Shown here one piece after another: positions 8,323 to 16,444 of a DNA stretch of 64,000 nt (position 1 is the stretch's first letter; every line of letters starts with the position of its first letter). This DNA comes from Armatimonadota bacterium (GTDB lineage Bacteria > Armatimonadota > Fimbriimonadia > Fimbriimonadales > Fimbriimonadaceae), in assembly GCA_018268255.1 (NCBI GenBank), contig JAFDWX010000003.1:333740-397739 (forward strand). Direction: 5' to 3'. The translations under genes were made by a program, and so were the position numbers. The notes under the pieces are model-generated. The model saw only the letters and a program-made list of their open reading frames with translations, made no database searches and was not told the origin of the DNA.

Positions 8323-9384
8323 ATGCATCAACTTGACCAACAGGATTTTGTAACTCGGCTCGATCCGAAAGAAATGTACCGTTTGACCTGCGAGTTTCCG
8401 TCGCAGGTCAAACGTGCTTATGAGATCGCGAGCCAGGTGGATTTGCCCAAACTTCCGTTCGAGCCGACTTTGGTGTTGGTAACGGGCTTGGGCGGATCGG
8501 CTTCAGGCGGCGACTTTACAAAGGCGCTATTCGAGGAGTATGCCTCGATGCCTTTGATGGTGAACCGGGACTACACTCTGCCAAAGTTTGTCGGCAAGAA
8601 CACTCTGGTCTTCGCCACCAGCTACTCGGGCAATACCGAAGAGACTTTGAGCGCGTATGAGCATGCCCAAAAGGCTGGCTGCTCGATTATTGCGGTTACC
8701 AGCGGAGGCAAACTCGCCGAGCTGGCAGCGGCCGATGGTTTCCCCGTCATCAAAATTCCAGGAGGTCAGCCTCCCCGCACAGCGCTTGGATTCATGCTGA
8801 TCCCGGTAATCGTGGCATGCACCAAATTGGGTCTCATTCCCGACCAAGACATCCCCGCTTTGGCCACACATCTTGAAAGCTGTGTTTCGAACTACGCAGT
8901 CGAGGTGCCGTTCGAGCAGAACCCTACCAAGAAACTCGCGACGGCTCTCCAGGGCAAGGTCAGCACGATCTACGGCGTCGGCTCGTGGCAAGGGATTGTG
9001 GCGTACCGCTGGCGATGCCAAATCAACGAGAATTCCAAGAATTTGACGTTCAACCATGTTTTCCCAGAGCTCAATCACAACGAGATCCTCGGTTGGATCA
9101 AGGCAAATGAGCAAGGGGTAAAGCAGTGGGTATCGATCCTGCTTGAAGACGGGACTGAGTCCGCCAAACTGAAGAAGCGGGTCGAAGTTACTTCGAACTT
9201 AATCAAAGGCGTCACCGAAATCCAGACCGTCACTGCTCCAGGTTCACGGTTGATCGACAAGATGCTCGGTCTCGCATGTTTTGGGGACTTCGTCTCGATC
9301 TATCTGGCCGCGCTAAATGGCGTGGATCCAGAGAATATCGATTCGATCAACATCTTGAAGAACGAACTTTCGAAGGTCAACTAA
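8323..9384 (+). CDS. Bifunctional phosphoglucose/phosphomannose isomerase (SIS-domain family)
   Basis: A 353-residue two-SIS-domain protein. The first SIS motif is VTGLGGSASGGDF, then FATSYSGNTEETLSAYEHA and VTSGGKLAELA. The second half has GVGSWQGIVAYRWRCQINENSK and FNHVFPELNHNEI, a signature of the archaeal-type PGI/PMI family. It interconverts glucose-6-P or mannose-6-P with fructose-6-P. It begins 8 nt after ssb without a clear Shine-Dalgarno, so it is probably co-transcribed with rpsF-ssb. Its 3' end overlaps the convergent ABC ATPase gene by 8 nt. Confidence 0.88.
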   Translation: MHQLDQQDFVTRLDPKEMYRLTCEFPSQVKRAYEIASQVDLPKLPFEPTLVLVTGLGGSASGGDFTKALFEEYASMPLMVNRDYTLPKFVGKNTLVFATSYSGNTEETLSAYEHAQKAGCSIIAVTSGGKLAELAAADGFPVIKIPGGQPPRTALGFMLIPVIVACTKLGLIPDQDIPALATHLESCVSNYAVEVPFEQNPTKKLATALQGKVSTIYGVGSWQGIVAYRWRCQINENSKNLTFNHVFPELNHNEILGWIKANEQGVKQWVSILLEDGTESAKLKKRVEVTSNLIKGVTEIQTVTAPGSRLIDKMLGLACFGDFVSIYLAALNGVDPENIDSINILKNELSKVN

Positions 9385-10045
9385 CCGGCTGAGTTCGGCG
9401 CTGCTCCTCGATCTGCCCTTCGCTAAGGTGCAGGATTCGGTCTGCGTTGGCAAGCATGGTGGGGTCGTGGGTCACCATCACCAGTGCGCCATGTCCGCGA
9501 TGCTCGTTCAGAAGTTCCACAACCTGGACCCCATTTGCATGGTCTAGAGATGCTGTCGGCTCGTCGGCGAAAATCACCTTGGGGCTGCCCAACAGCGCAC
9601 GTGCCACGCAAACCCTTTGCCTTTCCCCGCCGCTCAATTCATGGGGAAATCGGTGGAGCTTGGGTCCCAGGCCCAACGCAGTCAGCAAGTGGACTGATTC
9701 TTCGAAGCGGTCTTCACCAGGCCGCGCCAGAGTCACATTTTCCAAGGCAGAGAGATAGCCGAGCAGGTAGGGGTACTGAAAGACAAAACCGAAGGAGTGC
9801 AACCGGATGGAGGCCTTGTCCGCATCGCTCAACCCATCCAGAGCCCGACCCTCTACCAGGATCTGGCCACTGGTCGGTTGTTTGAGGCCGCTCATCAGAT
9901 ACAGCAGCGAAGACTTGCCCGAGCCCGATGGCCCCAGAATTCCCATGAACTCGCGCTCGTGAAGCTGAAGGTCAATGGAATCGCACGCGCGAATTTCTTT
10001 CTCGTGGTCTTGGTAGATGAGGCTGGCCTCGCGCAACTCGATCAT
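9377..10045 (-). CDS. ABC transporter ATP-binding protein (LolD/MacB class)
   Basis: ATG 10045 is preferred because AAAGGAGG lies 5 nt upstream; the frame stays open to 10099. Walker A is GPSGSGKSS, the Q-loop lies in FVFQYPYLLGYLSALENV, the signature is LSGGERQRVCVARALL, Walker B is VIFADEPTASLD and the H-loop is VMVTHD. It energises the FtsX-like permease encoded just upstream, whose stop overlaps this start (ATGA). Such pairs extract lipoproteins, move peptides or signal across the inner membrane; the substrate cannot be told from sequence. Confidence 0.9.
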   Translation of the reverse strand: MIELREASLIYQDHEKEIRACDSIDLQLHEREFMGILGPSGSGKSSLLYLMSGLKQPTSGQILVEGRALDGLSDADKASIRLHSFGFVFQYPYLLGYLSALENVTLARPGEDRFEESVHLLTALGLGPKLHRFPHELSGGERQRVCVARALLGSPKVIFADEPTASLDHANGVQVVELLNEHRGHGALVMVTHDPTMLANADRILHLSEGQIEEQRRTQPVS

Positions 10046-11202
10046 ACGAGCCTCCTTTCCACGACTCCGACGGGGTCGAAGCGTTTGAAATGAATCCAAA
10101 CGGTAAAAATGGCTGCCGCCATTATCGCAACCGGCACGGGAATGGTGTAGAGATAGGCAGCGCGGTCAAGCGGGTTCAGCGCGAATGCCTGCGGATCCAT
10201 CAGAAGTGCCTTGACCATTCTCAGGAGTCCGTATGCGACTCCAACGCCCAGAATCCACCCGCCAATGACGACCAGAACGGCCTCCAAAACCACCCTCCGC
10301 AACAAGGTTGACCGTGCGTAACCCAGAGCCTGAAGCAAAGCGAACTCCTGGATCCGCTGCGACTGGTAAATATTCATCAGCATTCCGATCATCACCGTGA
10401 TCACCACCACAAGCGTGCCGATGACCACGTTCAAGATGGAATACAGGATGTTGAACATCTCGTTCGTATCCTTGTCCAGGCCGTCGTAGATCAAAACGCG
10501 TGCTCGTTCGCCATTGAACGCTTTTTTGGCCCACCGGTCAAACTGCTCTTGCTGCGCGGGATCCTTTGCGAATACGAGGAGAGCATCGATGGGAGGGAAG
10601 TGGTATTTCTCGTGATAGCTTCTTGGGATCAGCATCAGCCACTTATCAGTGTGTGCGATTCCAACGACCTTCACGTTCTTGGGGGAATATCCATCGTCGA
10701 CCTCTGGCCCGAGCAGGACACTCCCAAGCTTCAGGTTCAGGTTTTTGGCAACAGGGTCCGAAATAATCACCTCGGGCTCTCCATCTCGCGGCTTGGCTCC
10801 TGAGATCTCGGAGACGTTCATTTGACTGAGGTAATAGTCGATGTCGCTTGGGCTCAGAGCCAGCACTACAAACGGCCACTTTCCGACGATGCTCCGGATG
10901 ACTGTGTCCGTACCTCTAATGGTCATCACTCGGCCCAGTTCCACCGGGGATTCGCGCTCGACCTTCTCCTTGAGAACTGGAGTTAGAGTCGGATCGCCAC
11001 GGGGGGTGATTCCCGCATGTCGACGGCTGTAATCGTAAATCGTGCGGATCGAATAGGGAATCGAGTTCACCATGCTCACGATTCCAGCGATGAGCAAGAC
11101 AGCCAGAACAATGACCGCAACCAGCGGGAGAGCCTTGCCCGCATTGCGAATCAGATAGACGCTCGGCGCCAGAGGATTGCGGTTGCGAGCTTTGGAAACC
11201 AC
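10042..11202 (-). CDS. ABC transporter permease, FtsX/MacB family
   Basis: A 386-residue protein with one N-terminal transmembrane helix (ALPLVAVIVLAVLLIAGIVSM), a large extracytoplasmic MacB_PCD-like domain, and three C-terminal helices starting around NVVIGTLVVVITVMIGMLMNIY. The coupling segment QRIQEFALLQALGYARSTLLRRV is characteristic of FtsX-type permeases. Translation starts at GTG 11202. It is the first gene of a two-gene operon with the ATPase. No dedicated adaptor or outer-membrane gene adjoins it, unlike the second ABC system at 24490-29599. Confidence 0.85.
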   Translation of the reverse strand: MVSKARNRNPLAPSVYLIRNAGKALPLVAVIVLAVLLIAGIVSMVNSIPYSIRTIYDYSRRHAGITPRGDPTLTPVLKEKVERESPVELGRVMTIRGTDTVIRSIVGKWPFVVLALSPSDIDYYLSQMNVSEISGAKPRDGEPEVIISDPVAKNLNLKLGSVLLGPEVDDGYSPKNVKVVGIAHTDKWLMLIPRSYHEKYHFPPIDALLVFAKDPAQQEQFDRWAKKAFNGERARVLIYDGLDKDTNEMFNILYSILNVVIGTLVVVITVMIGMLMNIYQSQRIQEFALLQALGYARSTLLRRVVLEAVLVVIGGWILGVGVAYGLLRMVKALLMDPQAFALNPLDRAAYLYTIPVPVAIMAAAIFTVWIHFKRFDPVGVVERRLV

Positions 11203-11219
11203 GTCCAGATTCTACGCGC

Positions 11220-11873
11220 TTATCGCCTTCGCCGATAGCGGGCGAAAATCTCATCGTGAACCGCCTGGAAGGAATAGAGCTCGTAGTTTTGAACTTGCTC
11301 GCGCGGAAGCGGATCGCCTCCTGCGTAAGTAGGGACGTCGCGACCCAACTTAATCTTGGGTGCCAGGGTGAGGAAAAGCTCATCCACGCAGTCGGTGTGG
11401 AGCAAAGTGGCGTTCAACTCACTGCCACCCTCAGAAAGCAGCGATCGGATTCCCAATTCCTCCCGAGCCTTGCTGAGCAGACCTTTCCAATCCGAACCTT
11501 GCCCAAGATTGATCAGATTGGGCCACGGCAAGTCGTTGCGATCGGAAATGATCCAAGCCTTTTCCGGAACGTCCGTGAAGAATCGAGAGGTGAAATCCAC
11601 GTTTCCGGAGCGGGTGACCACCAAGCGCACCAGGCGAGCATCGTACCAAAGTTTCGGTGTGGAACGGAGGACTCCTGCTCCGATGATCACCGCATCCGCA
11701 GCATGTTCGATATGCCGCATCGCTTTGTGGTCGACATCGGACCCCAGATCTTGCACGGGTTCATCTCGAGTGCCAGTCACGATCTTGCCGTCGATGGTCG
11801 AGACCATGTTGATCGCGATCCAAGGGCGCCCGTCGGGTGGGCTGGGAAATTTTAGGTGCAAGTACGGTGCCAT
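11220..11873 (-). CDS. RibD C-terminal-type / dihydrofolate-reductase-fold reductase
   Basis: A 217-residue protein matching the RibD_C family: WIAINMVSTIDGKIVTG, then DHKAMRHIEHAADAVIIGAGVLRSTPKLW, and LLSEGGSELNATLL near the NADPH site. It probably reduces the ribosyl group of the riboflavin-pathway pyrimidine (or a related pteridine). There is no deaminase domain, so it would be a stand-alone reductase. It lies 17 nt upstream of the ABC permease on the same strand, and ribF is elsewhere in the window (16927-17850). Exact substrate uncertain. Confidence 0.8.
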   Translation of the reverse strand: MAPYLHLKFPSPPDGRPWIAINMVSTIDGKIVTGTRDEPVQDLGSDVDHKAMRHIEHAADAVIIGAGVLRSTPKLWYDARLVRLVVTRSGNVDFTSRFFTDVPEKAWIISDRNDLPWPNLINLGQGSDWKGLLSKAREELGIRSLLSEGGSELNATLLHTDCVDELFLTLAPKIKLGRDVPTYAGGDPLPREQVQNYELYSFQAVHDEIFARYRRRR

Positions 11874-11950
11874 CGGAGTTCAGCAGAGAGAATTCCACAT
11901 TCTACGTATCCAGATGGTCCATGGCAGCTTTACACTGAGGATTCAAGCGC

Positions 11951-11986
11951 AAAAACGCCGCCTCTTTATGATGAAAGGGGCGGCGC
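11951..11986 (-). terminator. Rho-independent terminator of the barrel-protein gene
   Basis: Read on the minus strand: stem GCCGCCCCTTT, loop CATCAT, AAAGAGGCGGC, then GTTTTTG. It lies just downstream of the gene ending at 12004. Confidence 0.75.
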
Positions 11987-12003
11987 ATGGGCAATTCTTT
12001 AAT

Positions 12004-12648
12004 TTACAAGCGGAATCCGTAAATTGCCGTCAGGAAGTGGACGCTCGCGTCATCCTTGTTGCCGTTCACTCCGTAGGTAAATCCTAGCTGAAGTCCTTTG
12101 AGAATCGGCACGTTATAGTACAGTCCCAGGTAGGTCATGTTGTGTGTACCTGAGAGATGGTCTGCCAGGATTGAAAACGTCTCGTCGATGGTGTAATCGG
12201 CACCAAACATCGCTGTGTTCACTTTAGCCACACGCCAATATCCTGCGTGGAGCCTAAGCTTGCCCAAGTCGCGGCGACCTACCACGTACGGGTCGATGTT
12301 ATCGCCGGACAAGCCTGTGAATCCCGCGCTCAGTGCCCAACCGTTGAACTGCTTTTGCTCACCGTTGAAAAAGTTGTATTTCGCATTGAGAACGGTCCCA
12401 CCCTCAAAGTCGTTATCAAAGCCAAATTCGACTTTTCCAGTCAGTCCGACCTGGATCGCATTTGCATGCGCATAACTTTTGGAGACTTTTCGCTCGGTGC
12501 CAGTGAGCGTGTAATAGAACAAACCCTCTCGGTGACCCAAAGTGTCCGCGATTGGCATCACATTGAGTGCTGTTGGGCTGGCGTTGATCGCCGAACCCAA
12601 GCCAAAAACCACAAGAACCGCTGCAAACCGGGTTGAAACCCCAGACAT
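12004..12648 (-). CDS. Secreted/outer-membrane beta-barrel-like protein of unknown function
   Basis: ATG 12648 has AAGGGG 7 nt upstream and opens a signal peptide (STRFAAVLVVFGLGSAINA). The mature ~190 residues alternate polar and hydrophobic positions and end in an aromatic-rich strand (HFLTAIYGFRL), as in small outer-membrane barrels. Motifs such as VEFGFDNDFEGG and KLRLHAGYWRV resemble porin-like or DUF3187-like proteins, but I cannot assign a named family. It is monocistronic, with its own terminator. Confidence 0.65.
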   Translation of the reverse strand: MSGVSTRFAAVLVVFGLGSAINASPTALNVMPIADTLGHREGLFYYTLTGTERKVSKSYAHANAIQVGLTGKVEFGFDNDFEGGTVLNAKYNFFNGEQKQFNGWALSAGFTGLSGDNIDPYVVGRRDLGKLRLHAGYWRVAKVNTAMFGADYTIDETFSILADHLSGTHNMTYLGLYYNVPILKGLQLGFTYGVNGNKDDASVHFLTAIYGFRL

Positions 12649-12705
12649 ACCCATGCCCCTTGCTTTCCATAACATTGCGGGGAAAGGGGCTGGGAGTTTT
12701 GCGGG

Positions 12706-13314
12706 TTAGGCCTTTCCAGATCTTCCGAGCTCAGACTCTATCGCTCGCCTTAAGACCCGAATTGGTTGTTCGGCGAGGCGGTCACCACCGATGAAGAAAG
12801 TTGGGACGTTGTACACGCCGGATTGGTAGGCAGGCTCGTCGAATCCGATGATTTGATCCGCGAAACGGCGTTCCTCGATGGCCTTAACCATTTGGTCAAG
12901 GTCTGGAACGAGGCCTGTTGCCAAAAGCCGAATGCCGCCGATGGAGTTGATGTCCATCCCATTGATCCAATAGGCGCGGTAGAGCCGTTCAACCAATTGG
13001 TCAGCCAACCCAAGGCTTTTGGCAAACTCGACCGCCTCGTGGGCATTGTGAGTCCGCAGCGGCCATGGGCGTTTGGCGGTGGGAGGATCCATGTCTTCGG
13101 CAGCGTAAGCCAAGTCCATTCGGGAAGGTGTTTCCGGCCTGTTTGGGTCCGTGTCTTTAGGTCCCCCAGGACGAGGAAACTCCAACTCGTCTGGATAGAG
13201 CTCATACCCTTTCCACTCGAATGTCACGGGAAACTCAGCCTGAAGTTTCTTAACTTGGGAGAGGCCGACCCAACACCAAGGGCAGACGAAGTCATGAGCC
13301 ACGGAAATCACCAT
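12706..13314 (-). CDS. DsbA-family (FrnE-like) oxidoreductase
   Basis: ATG 13314 is preferred over 13437 since the homologous core begins immediately (MVISVAHDFVCPWCWVG). The thioredoxin-like active site is CPWC at residues 11-14, with an inserted alpha-helical domain (EAVEFAKSLGLADQLVERLYRAYW) and the cis-Pro region VYNVPTFFIGG. This matches cytoplasmic FrnE/2-hydroxychromene-isomerase-like DsbA proteins, as no signal peptide is present. TATCCT lies 9 nt before the ATG on the coding strand. Likely a thiol-disulfide oxidoreductase; the substrate is unknown. Confidence 0.85.
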   Translation of the reverse strand: MVISVAHDFVCPWCWVGLSQVKKLQAEFPVTFEWKGYELYPDELEFPRPGGPKDTDPNRPETPSRMDLAYAAEDMDPPTAKRPWPLRTHNAHEAVEFAKSLGLADQLVERLYRAYWINGMDINSIGGIRLLATGLVPDLDQMVKAIEERRFADQIIGFDEPAYQSGVYNVPTFFIGGDRLAEQPIRVLRRAIESELGRSGKA

Positions 13315-13387
13315 ATGGTTAAGAGGATATTCGAAAACTGGTGCCTGAGTTTGTGTTAAAGAATTGCCCCGCAACGCTTCTGCACTG

Positions 13388-13393
13388 TATTCT
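13388..13393 (+). promoter_or_regulatory. -10 element of a leaderless transcript
   Basis: TATTCT at 13388-13393, then exactly 6 nt, then ATG 13400. There is no Shine-Dalgarno. Transcription would start at or next to the A of the ATG. Confidence 0.45.
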
Positions 13394-13399
13394 CGTGGT

Positions 13400-13936
13400 A
13401 TGGGACGCTTCTTTCCGCTCTTCGTTGCCTTCTGCATGTGTCTGGGAGCCAGGGCTCAAAACACAGCCGGACAATACGCTCCACCAAAGCAACTCGACTC
13501 CGCAAAATTCCTGATCGGTAGTTGGGCTGGAGATGCCAATGTTTCGATGGAAGGGAAAAATGGCAAGGGCACCGCTCACACACGAACGGCATTGGTTCTC
13601 TCGGGGCGGTATCTCCAGTTCAACATCGCATTTGATGTTGCGGATATGAACCTCATGCCCGGAATGATGATGCTGACCTATAAGGAGGAAGATCGAAGCT
13701 TCCACTCATGGTGGTTTGATTCGACCAATGCGGACGTGATCCACTCGAAAGGAAAGTTCGAGGGTGGCAAACTTATATTGATGAGCGACGCGATCGACTT
13801 GGGTAACAGCCAGAAGTTCTTTGTCCGCACATCCTTCTCTAGGATCTCCGACAAGTTGAAAATGCTCGTTGAACTCGGAGACGGGGCAAAATTCGAAACG
13901 GCCATAGCCTGCGAACTCGGAAAGGAAGACAAATGA
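13400..13936 (+). CDS. Exported DUF1579-like protein
   Basis: ATG 13400 opens a signal peptide (MGRFFPLFVAFCMCLGARA, then Q). The mature protein shows the pattern of the DUF1579 lipocalin-like family: LIGSWAGDANV, GRYLQFNIAFDVADM, MLTYKEEDRSFHSWWFDS, GKFEGGKLILMSDA. Function unknown; the family may bind small hydrophobic ligands (inference). It is divergent from the DsbA-like gene, and 204 bp of non-coding DNA follow. Confidence 0.7.
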   Translation: MGRFFPLFVAFCMCLGARAQNTAGQYAPPKQLDSAKFLIGSWAGDANVSMEGKNGKGTAHTRTALVLSGRYLQFNIAFDVADMNLMPGMMMLTYKEEDRSFHSWWFDSTNADVIHSKGKFEGGKLILMSDAIDLGNSQKFFVRTSFSRISDKLKMLVELGDGAKFETAIACELGKEDK

Positions 13937-14062
13937 AGTTGCTGCAAAATCCAGTTTAGGACACGGATTGTCGATTCCATAGCAAATTTGCTGAATATTG
14001 CTTAACAGAACGTTAACGACCCACCTGTATAGTTTTGTTCGCCGCGAGTCGGCAACAGCAAA

Positions 14063-14090
14063 TTGAAAAGTCGGTTGGAGATGCTAAACT
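14063..14090 (+). promoter_or_regulatory. Sigma70-type promoter
   Basis: -35 TTGAAA (14063-14068), 16-nt spacer, -10 TAAACT (14085-14090). It is about 45 nt ahead of the start of the next operon. Confidence 0.5.
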
Positions 14091-14141
14091 TAGCCTCGCG
14101 TGAGCAATGTAGCTCCGTGATATTCAGGAGGATTCGTTAGG

Positions 14142-15263
14142 TTGGGTAGTGCATACACGCCAGGTTTGACAGTCAGCGGAGATATCGTCGTACAGAAGGT
14201 GCGCCGACTTCCGATCAAGGGTGAGGTTATGGTCGAAAAGGGCCAAACCGTAAAGCCCGACACAGTAGTGGCTCGTGCAATGCTTCCGGGCATTTTGCAG
14301 ACCATCAAATTGACCGAACGGCTTGGGGTCGAAGCAAAGGAAATCAGAAACTTCTTTTCTCAACCTGAAGGGAGCCAGATTACCAAAGGCGATCTCATCG
14401 CTGAGACTAAAGGCTTCTTGGGTCTGTTTAAGCAGATTCTGCATGCGGACTACTCTGGCACCATCGAATCTGTCTCGGAAATCACCGGCAACGTGCTGGT
14501 TCGCGAGGCACCTATCCCAGTGGATATGACCGCGTATATCGCGGGTCGCGTCGTGGACACGATGCCCGAAGAGGGAGCGATCGTTGAGACGCGCGGCGCC
14601 GTGGTTCAGGGAATTTTTGGAATCGGCGGAGAACGCGTGGGTTCGATCCGAACAGCCGTGAATTCCCCGAGCGAGGTGCTAGACGCGCACCATATTCAGG
14701 ATTCGGATGCAGGCAAAATCCTTATTGGAGGTGCTTGCCTGACTGCCGCAGCGCTCGCAAAAGCAGCCAGTTGTGGCGTTACGGGTCTGGTGGTGGGCGG
14801 AATTCGAGACTCGGATCTCGTGGAGTTTTTGGGATACGACATCGGTGTCGCAATAACTGGGCAAGAGCTGATTACCCTTACCGTTGTGGTGACAGAGGGT
14901 TTCGGGACTCTCGCAATGGCCAACCGAACTTTCGATTTGCTGAAGTCGCTTGAGGGCAAGGAGGCAAGTATCAACGGGGCAACCCAAATCCGTGCTGGTG
15001 TTATTCGGCCGGAGTTGATCGTGCCGCTTGACATTCAAGGGGATGCACACATAGCCACCGGCGGAGGCGGCGAACTGACTTCAGGAACTCCAATACGGGT
15101 GATTCGTGAGCCGTATTTCGGAAGACTTGGGACGGTCGTCGAGCTACCGGCTCAGTTGCAAGTTGTTGAATCGGGCACCGAAGTCCGAGTATTGATGGCC
15201 AAACTGGATAGTGGCGAAGTGGTTTGCGTTCCAAGGGCGAACGTAGAAATCATCGCAACATGA
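14142..15263 (+). CDS. Conserved protein of unknown function with lipoyl/biotinyl-like N-terminal barrel
   Basis: Starts at TTG 14142, 11 nt after AGGAGG (14125-14130). Residues ~10-110 resemble a split barrel-sandwich hybrid, with KGEVMVEKGQTVKPDTVVARA and a second GLFKQILHADYSGTIESVSE-like turn. Residues ~150-270 are Gly/Ala-rich (GKILIGGACLTAAALAKAASCGVTG, then VVGGIRDSDL). The C-terminus is beta-rich (GRLGTVVELPAQLQVVESGTEVRVLMA) and could be a KOW/SH3-like barrel. There is no signal peptide or membrane helix. Its stop overlaps the start of the response-regulator gene by 4 nt, so the two are translationally coupled. I do not recognise the family. Confidence 0.8.
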   Translation: MGSAYTPGLTVSGDIVVQKVRRLPIKGEVMVEKGQTVKPDTVVARAMLPGILQTIKLTERLGVEAKEIRNFFSQPEGSQITKGDLIAETKGFLGLFKQILHADYSGTIESVSEITGNVLVREAPIPVDMTAYIAGRVVDTMPEEGAIVETRGAVVQGIFGIGGERVGSIRTAVNSPSEVLDAHHIQDSDAGKILIGGACLTAAALAKAASCGVTGLVVGGIRDSDLVEFLGYDIGVAITGQELITLTVVVTEGFGTLAMANRTFDLLKSLEGKEASINGATQIRAGVIRPELIVPLDIQGDAHIATGGGGELTSGTPIRVIREPYFGRLGTVVELPAQLQVVESGTEVRVLMAKLDSGEVVCVPRANVEIIAT

Positions 15264-15931
15264 AGGTCCTGGTAGTAGACGACGAGACAACAATTTTAGA
15301 AACAGTAGAGACGAAACTCCGGAAGGAGGGATTCAGCGTCTTTACGGCCGAGTCTGCAGAAGACGGAATGCGCATCTACAAGCAGGCAAAGCCAGACTTG
15401 CTAATTCTCGACGTCATGCTGCCAAACCGGAGTGGGATGGATCTTTGCAGAGCCATACGCCGAGATTCCAAGGTACCCATCATCTTTCTCACGGCCAAGG
15501 CTTCGGAGCAAGACCGCATCCAAGGCTTTGAGATGGGTGCAGACGACTACGTCGTCAAGCCGTTCAATCTCTCGGAATTGGCAGCGCGAGTTAAAGCCGT
15601 ACTTCGGCGATCGACAGGGGATCCCTCCAAAGACCTCATTGAATCTGGGAATCTCCGCATCGATCCAAAAACTCACGACGCAACTTTAGAAGGAAAAACA
15701 CTCAGCCTATCACCCAAGGAGTTCGCGCTTTTGTACTTCTTAGGTAGGAACTCTGGGCAGGTCTTCTCTCGCGACACCCTGCTGGATCGAGTTTGGGGAC
15801 CTGAATCGTATGTCTCTGCCCGGACGGTGGACGTGCACATCCGCTGGCTGAGAGAGAGAATTGAGATCGACCCGTCCCATCCCGTGCGCTTGGTGACGGT
15901 GCGGGGCGTGGGCTACAAGTTCGTTTCGTAA
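15260..15931 (+). CDS. OmpR/PhoB-family response regulator (no adjacent kinase)
   Basis: ATG 15260 overlaps the preceding stop (ATGA). The receiver domain has the acidic pair D7/D8, phospho-acceptor D51 in LLILDVMLPNRSGMDL, and the conserved Lys in VVKPFN. The C-terminal winged helix carries LSPKEFALLYFLGRNSGQVFSRDTLLDRVWG and TVDVHIRWLRERIE. It is 223 residues, the normal length. No histidine kinase is next to it; its partner in the operon is a conserved unknown protein. The regulated genes are unknown. Confidence 0.93.
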   Translation: MKVLVVDDETTILETVETKLRKEGFSVFTAESAEDGMRIYKQAKPDLLILDVMLPNRSGMDLCRAIRRDSKVPIIFLTAKASEQDRIQGFEMGADDYVVKPFNLSELAARVKAVLRRSTGDPSKDLIESGNLRIDPKTHDATLEGKTLSLSPKEFALLYFLGRNSGQVFSRDTLLDRVWGPESYVSARTVDVHIRWLRERIEIDPSHPVRLVTVRGVGYKFVS

Positions 15932-15943
15932 GTTCGCGACAGG

Positions 15944-15983
15944 CAAAAAGGAAGTGGGGAGAGTTCTTGCGAACTCTCCCCAC
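15944..15983 (-). terminator. Rho-independent terminator of the repeat-lipoprotein gene
   Basis: A perfect 13-bp stem GTGGGGAGAGTTC (15954-15966), loop TTGC, GAACTCTCCCCAC. On the minus strand it is followed by TTCCTTTTTGCC. It sits between convergent genes and may act on both. Confidence 0.75.
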
Positions 15984-16001
15984 GGTTAGTTTGAAGCGGA
16001 C

Positions 16002-16355
16002 TTACTTGCCGGCTTCGGTCTTCGGAGCTTCACCTGCAGGTGCAGCGCCTTCGGCTGGCTTCTCGCCTTCTGCTGGCTTTGCATCTCCGGCAGGAGCAGC
16101 GCCTTCAGCTGGCTTCTCGCCTTCGGCTGGCTTTGCATCTCCGGCAGGAGCGGCGCCTTCAGCTGGCTTCGGAGCTTCGCTCGGAGCAGTGGTGGATGGT
16201 CCGCCTTCCTCAGCTGGCTTTGCAGTCTCAGGAGTCTTGGTCTCGCCCGATGTTGCTGCGCCGTCGGCCGGTGCAGTTTCGCTGGAGGAGCCGCAGCCCG
16301 CCAAGAACACGCCGCCGAGAGCAGCGATGACAAATAGAGTAATGATTTTCTTCAT
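16002..16355 (-). CDS. Small Ala/Pro/Glu-rich repeat lipoprotein
   Basis: ATG 16355 is preferred over 16361: AGGAG is 8 nt upstream of it. A lipoprotein signal peptide ends in the lipobox LAGC (C21). The mature 97 residues are low-complexity Ala, Pro, Glu, Lys and Gly, with an 18-residue tandem repeat (KPAEGAAPAGDAKPAEGE) at 63-80 and 81-98 and a partial third copy. No folded domain is visible; it probably acts as a flexible envelope spacer. Processing would need Lgt (29619-30434). Confidence 0.75.
   Translation of the reverse strand: MKKIITLFVIAALGGVFLAGCGSSSETAPADGAATSGETKTPETAKPAEEGGPSTTAPSEAPKPAEGAAPAGDAKPAEGEKPAEGAAPAGDAKPAEGEKPAEGAAPAGEAPKTEAGK
16026..16169. repeat. 54-bp tandem repeat in lipoprotein gene
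   Basis: Two full copies and about two-thirds of a third copy of a 54-bp unit, with few substitutions, encoding the 18-residue KPAEG... unit. The unit length is a multiple of 3, so copy-number change keeps the frame. Confidence 0.85.
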
Positions 16356-16444
16356 GTGCATATTCTCCTAGTTTTTTCCGGCGGCCACGCAACCGCCGTA
16401 GTTACTGTGAACCAGTCACTAGCTCACAATAATACCAAAACCAA

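Noticed and set aside
12004-13314. Operon between the barrel-like protein and the DsbA-like gene
   Set aside because: Same strand, but the barrel gene has its own Shine-Dalgarno after a 57-bp gap and its own terminator; linkage is not shown.
16026-16169. CRISPR-like tandem repeats
   Set aside because: The repeats are contiguous, without unique spacers, and encode an in-frame lipoprotein repeat. The same holds for 34346-34433.
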